This document shows positions 60,253 to 64,000 of a DNA stretch of 64,000 bases, piece by piece. Within the stretch, counting starts at the first letter, position 1; every line of letters starts with the position of its first letter. Origin of the DNA: Microbacterium sp. SLBN-154 (lineage in GTDB: Bacteria; Actinomycetota; Actinomycetes; Actinomycetales; Microbacteriaceae); NCBI RefSeq assembly GCF_006715565.1, contig NZ_VFNL01000001.1:496001-560000 (forward strand), given 5' to 3'. The notes below the pieces were generated by a model. The model was not told the DNA's origin. It saw nothing but the letters and a program-made list of their open reading frames with translations, and searched no databases. The position numbers were made by a program, and so were the translations under genes.

Positions 60253-60507
60253 ATGGCTGGAAAGTCGAGCGGCGACCGCCGCAAGCCGCGGAAGGGCGCG
60301 AAGAACGCCGCTCCCGCGAAGGCGATCCGCGTTGGCGTCATTGACTATAAGGACGTCGCCACGCTTCGCAAGTTCATCTCGGAGCGCGGCAAGATCCGCG
60401 CCCGTCGTATCACCGGTGTCTCGGTGCAGGAGCAGCGTCTGATCGCCCGCGCGATCAAGAACGCCCGCGAAATGGCGCTCCTCCCCTACTCCGGCGCTGG
60501 CCGCTAA
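60253..60507 (+). CDS. rpsR: 30S ribosomal protein S18
   Basis: 84 residues. [50 protein letters not shown], cited in part, is the S18 core. No Cys-rich zinc finger is present (zinc-independent or C-minus form question): the N-terminus is [17 protein letters not shown]. It binds S6. Confidence 0.97.
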   Translation: MAGKSSGDRRKPRKGAKNAAPAKAIRVGVIDYKDVATLRKFISERGKIRARRITGVSVQEQRLIARAIKNAREMALLPYSGAGR

Positions 60508-60516
60508 GGAGCACCC

Positions 60517-60969
60517 ATGTCGAAGCTGATTCTCACGAACGAGGTTGCCGGCCTCGGCTCGGCCGGTGACGTCGTCGATGTCAAGGACGGGTACGCCCGT
60601 AACTACCTCATCCCGCAGGGCTTCGCCGTGCAGTGGACCCGCGGTGGCGAGAAGCAGGTGGCGTCGATTCGCGCCGCCCGCGAGGCCCGCGCCTTCCACG
60701 ACCACGAAGAAGCCGTGGCGCTGAAGAACCGTCTCGAGTCCAACACCGTCAAGCTGACCGTCAAGGCCGGCGCCGAGGGGCGTCTGTTCGGTTCGGTCAA
60801 GACCGGTGACGTGGCCGACGCGGTCAAGGCCGCCGGCCTCGGTGAGCTGGACAAGCGCACCATCCACATCACCTCGCCGATCAAGGCCGTGGGCGAGCAC
60901 GAGGCGACCGTTCGCCTCCGTGACGACCTCACCGCCGTCATCACCCTGCAGGTCGTCGCCGCGAAGTAA
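60517..60969 (+). CDS. rplI: 50S ribosomal protein L9
   Basis: 150 residues. N-terminal domain [34 protein letters not shown] and C-terminal domain [14 protein letters not shown] are both typical. Last gene of the operon, followed by two hairpins of the GGATGCCGCGG family. Confidence 0.98.
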   Translation: MSKLILTNEVAGLGSAGDVVDVKDGYARNYLIPQGFAVQWTRGGEKQVASIRAAREARAFHDHEEAVALKNRLESNTVKLTVKAGAEGRLFGSVKTGDVADAVKAAGLGELDKRTIHITSPIKAVGEHEATVRLRDDLTAVITLQVVAAK

Positions 60970-60992
60970 CGCGCCGACACCTCACGCGGTTC

Positions 60993-61042
60993 CGGATGCC
61001 GCGGAGCGGCCCTCTCCCGAGAGGGCGGCCCCGCGGCATCCG
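60993..61042. terminator. Two-part hairpin after rplI (GGATGC-arm family)
   Basis: Outer 12-bp arms CGGATGCCGCGG / CCGCGGCATCCG; inner 8-bp arms GCCCTCTC / GAGAGGGC around CC. Can act in both directions. Confidence 0.75.
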
Positions 61043-61152
61043 TCGTTCCCGGGTCTCGCGAGCCGCCGCGATTGCGACGAGCCACCGTGCGGGTGACAGC
61101 CGCTCGGCGCGGACCGGGTGGCTCGGTGAGCGACCCCACTCGACGAAAGAGC

Positions 61153-61203
61153 CGGATGCCGCGGAGCAGCCCTTCCCCAGGGGCTGTCGCCCCGCGGCAT
61201 CCG
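61153..61203. terminator. Two-part hairpin before the chaplin-like gene end (GGATGC-arm family)
   Basis: The same outer arms CGGATGCCGCGG / CCGCGGCATCCG as the hairpin 150 bases to the left; inner arms CAGCCC / GGGCTG. Probably stops the leftward transcript of the surface-protein gene. Confidence 0.75.
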
Positions 61204-61264
61204 TCGTAGCGGCGTGACGACACGGACGCGCATCCCTCGCGACGCGCGTCCGTGACCGTGTGAT

Positions 61265-63019
61265 TCACGCCGTACGGTTACGCACCTTCCGCAGGCCCGC
61301 GCCCAGGACGATGAGTCCGAGCGCCAGCAGCAGCGCCGCCGGACCTGTCGTCGTGCCGCCGGTGGCGGCGAGGGGTGCGGTGGCGGTCGCTGCGCCTGCC
61401 ATCACGCGCTCGGCGGCGAGTGACGGAACAGCGGATGCACCGGTCGCCCCAGGCGTTCCCGGGCTACCAGGGGTGCCGGGGGTACCCGGCTGACCGGGCT
61501 GGCCGGGAGTACCCGGGGTGCCGGGCTGGCCGGGGGTGCCGGGCGTGCCGGGGGTGCCGGGCTGGCCGGGGGTGCCGGGCGTGCCGGGGGTTCCGGGTGT
61601 GCCGGGCTGGCCGGGCGTGCCGGGGGTGCCAGGCGTACCCGGGGTGCCAGGCGTACCCGGGGTGCCAGGCGTTCCCGGCGTACCGGGCTCGCCCGGAGTT
61701 CCCGGCGTACCGGGCTCGCCCGGAGTTCCCGGCGTACCCGGGTTACCAGGCGTACCCGGGCTGCCAGGAGTTCCCGGCGTACCGGGGGTGCCAGGAACGA
61801 CCGTGGTCGAGCCGCTTTCGCTGTCGCCGATGACCGAGACGGCGTTGCCGCCGATGGTGATCGGCAGTGACATCGGGGCGAGGATCTGGGTGCCGCCGAG
61901 GAGGCTGTCCTCGCCGGAGGTCACTCCGGTCATCCCCCCGCCGCTGCCGTTCGCGCCGGTCTGCGTCGTTGACGAGCTGGTGCTGTCGCCGATGCCGGAG
62001 ATGGCATTGCCGGCCACGGTGACGGGTGCGGTGATCGGGGCGATGACCTGGGTGCCGCCGAGGATGCTGTCCTCGCCGGAGGTCACGCCGGTGATCCCCC
62101 CGCCGCTGTCGCCGTTCCCGCCGTTCGCGCCGGTCTGCGTCGTCGACGAGCTGGTGCTGTCGCCGATGCCGGAGATGGCGTTGCCGGCCACGGTGACGGG
62201 TGCGGTGATCGGGGCGATGACCTGGGTTCCGCCGAGGATGCTGTCCTCGCCGGAGGTCTCGCCGGTGATCCCCCCGCCGCTGTCGCCGTTCCCGCCGGTC
62301 CCGTCGGTCTGCGTCGTGGACGAGCTGGTGCTGTCGCCGATGCCGGAGATGGCGTTGCCGGCCACGGTGACGGGTGCGGTGATCGGGGCGATGACCTGGG
62401 TTCCGCCGAGGATGCTGTCCTCGCCGGAGGTCTCGCCGGTGATCCCGCCGTCGCCGTTCCCGCCGTTCGCGCCGGTCTGCGTCGTGGACGAGCTGTCGCT
62501 GTCGCCGACGACCGATACGGCGTTGCCCGAGACAGTGATCGGAGCGTCGACCGACACGATCCCCTGCGTTCCGCCGAGGATGCTGTCCTCGCCGGAGGTC
62601 TCCGCCGAAACGGGCGCGGAAGCCGGGGCGGACGTCATCGTCGACGAGTCGGACGAGCTGTCGCCCAACACCGAGACCGCGTTGCCGGTGACGGTGACGG
62701 GGGCTTCGACGTCGAGCAGGGCTTGCGAGCCCGACCCGATCGCGTCGGAGCCGTCGGTGGTCGCCACCGGCTGCGATGCCGATGAGGCCCCGGGCGGCTG
62801 AGCCGTCGAGGATTCCGACGTCGATTCGCTGTCACCGATGACGGAGACCGCGTTGCCGACGACCGAGACCGGTGCGTTCAGATCGACGACGGCTTGGGTA
62901 CCGGAGAGGAGGCCGTCCTCCCCCGTGGTTTCGGCCGCCGTGGCGACCGTTGCGCCGAACAGCGTGAGGCCGCCGGCAATGACCGCGCCCCAGAGGGCAC
63001 GCTTGACGAACGTGTGCAT
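61265..63019 (-). CDS. Chaplin-like repeat and collagen-like surface protein with LAATG sorting signal
   Basis: 584 residues. Signal peptide 1-~29. Seven repeats (29-90, 91-139, 140-195, 196-253, 254-311, 312-365, 366-406) share a GTQ-x8[15 protein letters not shown] core, close to the chaplin pattern but with Ala, Val, Ser, Thr or Gly where chaplins have Cys. Residues 407-527 are about 40 Gly-X-Y triplets, mostly GTP, with GQP and GEP. The C-terminus has LAATG (550-554), a helix (559-576) and RKVRNRTA. A class E sortase should attach it to the wall. It may be an adhesive or amyloid-forming coat. Confidence 0.85.
   Translation of the reverse strand: MHTFVKRALWGAVIAGGLTLFGATVATAAETTGEDGLLSGTQAVVDLNAPVSVVGNAVSVIGDSESTSESSTAQPPGASSASQPVATTDGSDAIGSGSQALLDVEAPVTVTGNAVSVLGDSSSDSSTMTSAPASAPVSAETSGEDSILGGTQGIVSVDAPITVSGNAVSVVGDSDSSSTTQTGANGGNGDGGITGETSGEDSILGGTQVIAPITAPVTVAGNAISGIGDSTSSSTTQTDGTGGNGDSGGGITGETSGEDSILGGTQVIAPITAPVTVAGNAISGIGDSTSSSTTQTGANGGNGDSGGGITGVTSGEDSILGGTQVIAPITAPVTVAGNAISGIGDSTSSSTTQTGANGSGGGMTGVTSGEDSLLGGTQILAPMSLPITIGGNAVSVIGDSESGSTTVVPGTPGTPGTPGSPGTPGNPGTPGTPGEPGTPGTPGEPGTPGTPGTPGTPGTPGTPGTPGTPGQPGTPGTPGTPGTPGQPGTPGTPGTPGQPGTPGTPGQPGQPGTPGTPGSPGTPGATGASAVPSLAAERVMAGAATATAPLAATGGTTTGPAALLLALGLIVLGAGLRKVRNRTA
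61439..61801 (-). repeat. Collagen-like Gly-X-Y coding repeat
   Basis: About 360 bases of nine-base-periodic DNA (CCG GGG GTG CCG-type units on the plus strand) coding for PGTPGTPG. Slippage-prone; length is likely to vary between strains. Confidence 0.9.
61802..62602 (-). repeat. Tandem ~160-175-bp repeats coding for the chaplin-like units
   Basis: Repeats 3 to 7 of the surface protein. Units 4, 5 and 6 are almost identical at DNA level over more than 120 bases, which suggests recent duplication or gene conversion. Confidence 0.88.
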
Positions 63020-63097
63020 GGAAGTTTCTCCCTAGAACTGATGGATGTCGCGCGAACGCGGTGACTCTCGTGCCGCCGCAGGGCGGCGCAGAGTCCA

Positions 63098-64000
63098 TCA
63101 GTCGGGAGAAGCGTCTGTCTCGAAGATCGGCGCCCCGGGAAGGCGATCGTCCTCAGGACCGGCTCGTCGCATCCAGGCACGGTATGCGAAGAGCGGTCCG
63201 AAGGCGATCAGCCCCCAGGTGCCGAGGCTGGCGCCGCCAGACCCGGCGGCAGTGGCATCGCCGGGGAGAACTCCCCCGGGTGAGTCGAAGAGTCCACCGC
63301 GCTTCGCGGTGAGGTCGGGGCTGGCGGTGGCGCCGTCGCCCACGACGGGCGACGCGGAAGTCGACCCGCCCGCGGCGGACGGCCGAGTCCCGTCGCTCAG
63401 GCGGTGGGCGAGCTGAAGAACACCGGATGCCGCGAACGAGGCCGTCACAGCGGCATCCGCTTCCGAGGTTCCGGCGGCGACGACGTTGACCAGAGAAGTG
63501 TCGATCGCATGTGAGGGAGGCGTGGCGGCAGGGGAGCCAGGCCCCTCACCTGCCGCCGGGGGCCGGACGGCAGGTGCGGCGGGCACGGGGCCCGCAGGAG
63601 CGAGGATGTGTCCCGAATCGCCGACGGTTTCGCCGACCGACTCGACACCGTCGTCGATCGATCCGCCGATCTGCTCGACGGCGTCGGGGATGCCGGCGGC
63701 CTCGGCCACCTTGCCGACGACGGGCGTCTGCTCGACGACGTCCGTCACCACCTCGACCACGTGCGACACCGGACGCTGCTCGCCGACGGACGCCGTCAGC
63801 TCCCCGACGGCGTCGACGGCGGATGCCGCGACCTCGGCCACCGGGCGGACGACAGGCTGCAGGGGCGCGGCGGCTGCGAGATCCCCCGCCGTCTTCGTCA
63901 CGTCTTCGGCAACGGTTCCCACGGTTCCCGTCAGCGCGCCGGAAGCGTCATCGACGACAGACGCACCCGCACCGACGATCTCACTGACGGGCGCGGTGGC
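63098..64000 (-). CDS. Surface-type protein of unknown function, 5' end outside window
   Basis: The frame is open to base 64000, so the start is beyond the window; GTG 63922 is internal. About 300 visible residues. An alternating Val/Ala-rich region (VVRPVAEVAASAVDAVGELTAS, HVVEVVTDVVEQTPVVGKVAEAAG) looks amphipathic. A Pro/Ala/Gly linker and one weak hydrophobic C-terminal segment (LGTWGLIAFGPLFAYRAWMRR) follow. No sorting motif. It is 78 bases upstream of the chaplin-like gene on the same strand, probably one operon. Confidence 0.65.
   Translation of the reverse strand, partial: ATAPVSEIVGAGASVVDDASGALTGTVGTVAEDVTKTAGDLAAAAPLQPVVRPVAEVAASAVDAVGELTASVGEQRPVSHVVEVVTDVVEQTPVVGKVAEAAGIPDAVEQIGGSIDDGVESVGETVGDSGHILAPAGPVPAAPAVRPPAAGEGPGSPAATPPSHAIDTSLVNVVAAGTSEADAAVTASFAASGVLQLAHRLSDGTRPSAAGGSTSASPVVGDGATASPDLTAKRGGLFDSPGGVLPGDATAAGSGGASLGTWGLIAFGPLFAYRAWMRRAGPEDDRLPGAPIFETDASPD

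Larger units (their letters stand above)
60970..61264. other. 295-bp gap with two related hairpins
   Basis: No gene is seen. It lies between the convergent rplI and chaplin-like genes. Both hairpins (listed separately) have the same 12-bp arms; about 110 bases of unstructured GC-rich DNA lie between them. Confidence 0.6.

Noticed and set aside
61802..62602. CRISPR-like repeated DNA
   Set aside because: Repeats are ~160-175 bp, in frame, coding and directly joined; no short repeat-spacer pattern and no cas genes.
61518..62801. 427-residue plus-strand frame rich in PGVPG
   Set aside because: Mirror of the collagen and chaplin-like repeats; Gly-Pro periodicity appears on both strands. The minus frame has signal peptide, repeats and sorting signal.
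1..64000. Prophage, insertion sequence or integrase
   Set aside because: No transposase, integrase, terminal repeats or phage structural genes were found on either strand.

Overview
The window is a high-GC actinobacterial chromosome segment that carries the replication origin. Four things point to Microbacteriaceae, most likely Microbacterium or a close relative: the gene order dnaA-dnaN-recF-DUF721-gyrB-gyrA, the rpmH-rnpA-yidD-yidC-jag-rsmG-parA-parB block on the other side of dnaA, the fhaA-fhaB-pstP-rodA-pbpA-pknA-pknB cell-wall signalling operon, and the frequent GTG starts. The genus is inferred from gene order and protein style, not from a search.

Layout. 1-7.1 kb: 3' part of an MprF-like lysyltransferase gene, a cold-shock protein, a GntR regulator, a GNAT acetyltransferase, a PadR-controlled ABC exporter operon with a clear operator, and a formaldehyde dehydrogenase. 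7.2-20.5 kb: tRNA-Leu, the seven-gene cell-wall and division operon, then a divergent pair of class E sortase operon and crgA, a rhomboid protease and a cyclophilin. 20.6-30.6 kb: small household genes, tRNA-Ala and tRNA-Ile, then gyrA, gyrB, DUF721, recF and dnaN, read leftward. 30.6-31.1 kb: oriC, with DnaA boxes and an AT-rich patch. 31.1-35.98 kb: dnaA leftward, and the rpmH-to-rsmG operon rightward. 35.98-37.8 kb: a gene-free stretch that carries most of a cluster of eight parS sites, i.e. the chromosomal centromere. 37.8-49 kb: parA, parB, the thioredoxin pair, murJ with its DUF6049 partner, a methyltransferase and the CCA-adding enzyme. 49-58.2 kb: an accessory-looking region with an oxidoreductase/HxlR pair, an aldehyde/alcohol oxidation module and a FusB-type gene. 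58.2-64 kb: homocysteine methyltransferase, the rpsF-ssb-rpsR-rplI operon, and two surface-protein genes, the second cut by the window end.

How the parts fit. Growth and division genes (PknA, PknB, PstP, the FHA proteins, RodA, PbpA, CrgA, MurJ) sit beside replication and segregation genes, as is usual near actinobacterial origins. The sortase at 17.5-18.4 kb has a credible substrate in the same window: the 584-residue protein at 61.3-63.0 kb. It combines seven chaplin-like repeats without cysteines, a collagen-like Gly-X-Y stalk and a C-terminal LAATG sorting signal. This resembles the long chaplins that class E sortases anchor in Streptomyces, but with an unusual stalk.

Recurrent non-coding signals are the other notable content. 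(1) About ten genes have a TANNNT -10 box 6-7 bases before the start codon, the mark of leaderless mRNAs. (2) Three copies of a ~73-bp palindrome lie between genes at 49-54 kb. (3) A family of intergenic hairpins is built on GGATGCCGCGG arms. (4) Candidate operators lie before padR, hxlR and fhaA. (5) There is a long self-complementary leader before rpsF. (6) A possible leader peptide precedes the FusB-type gene.
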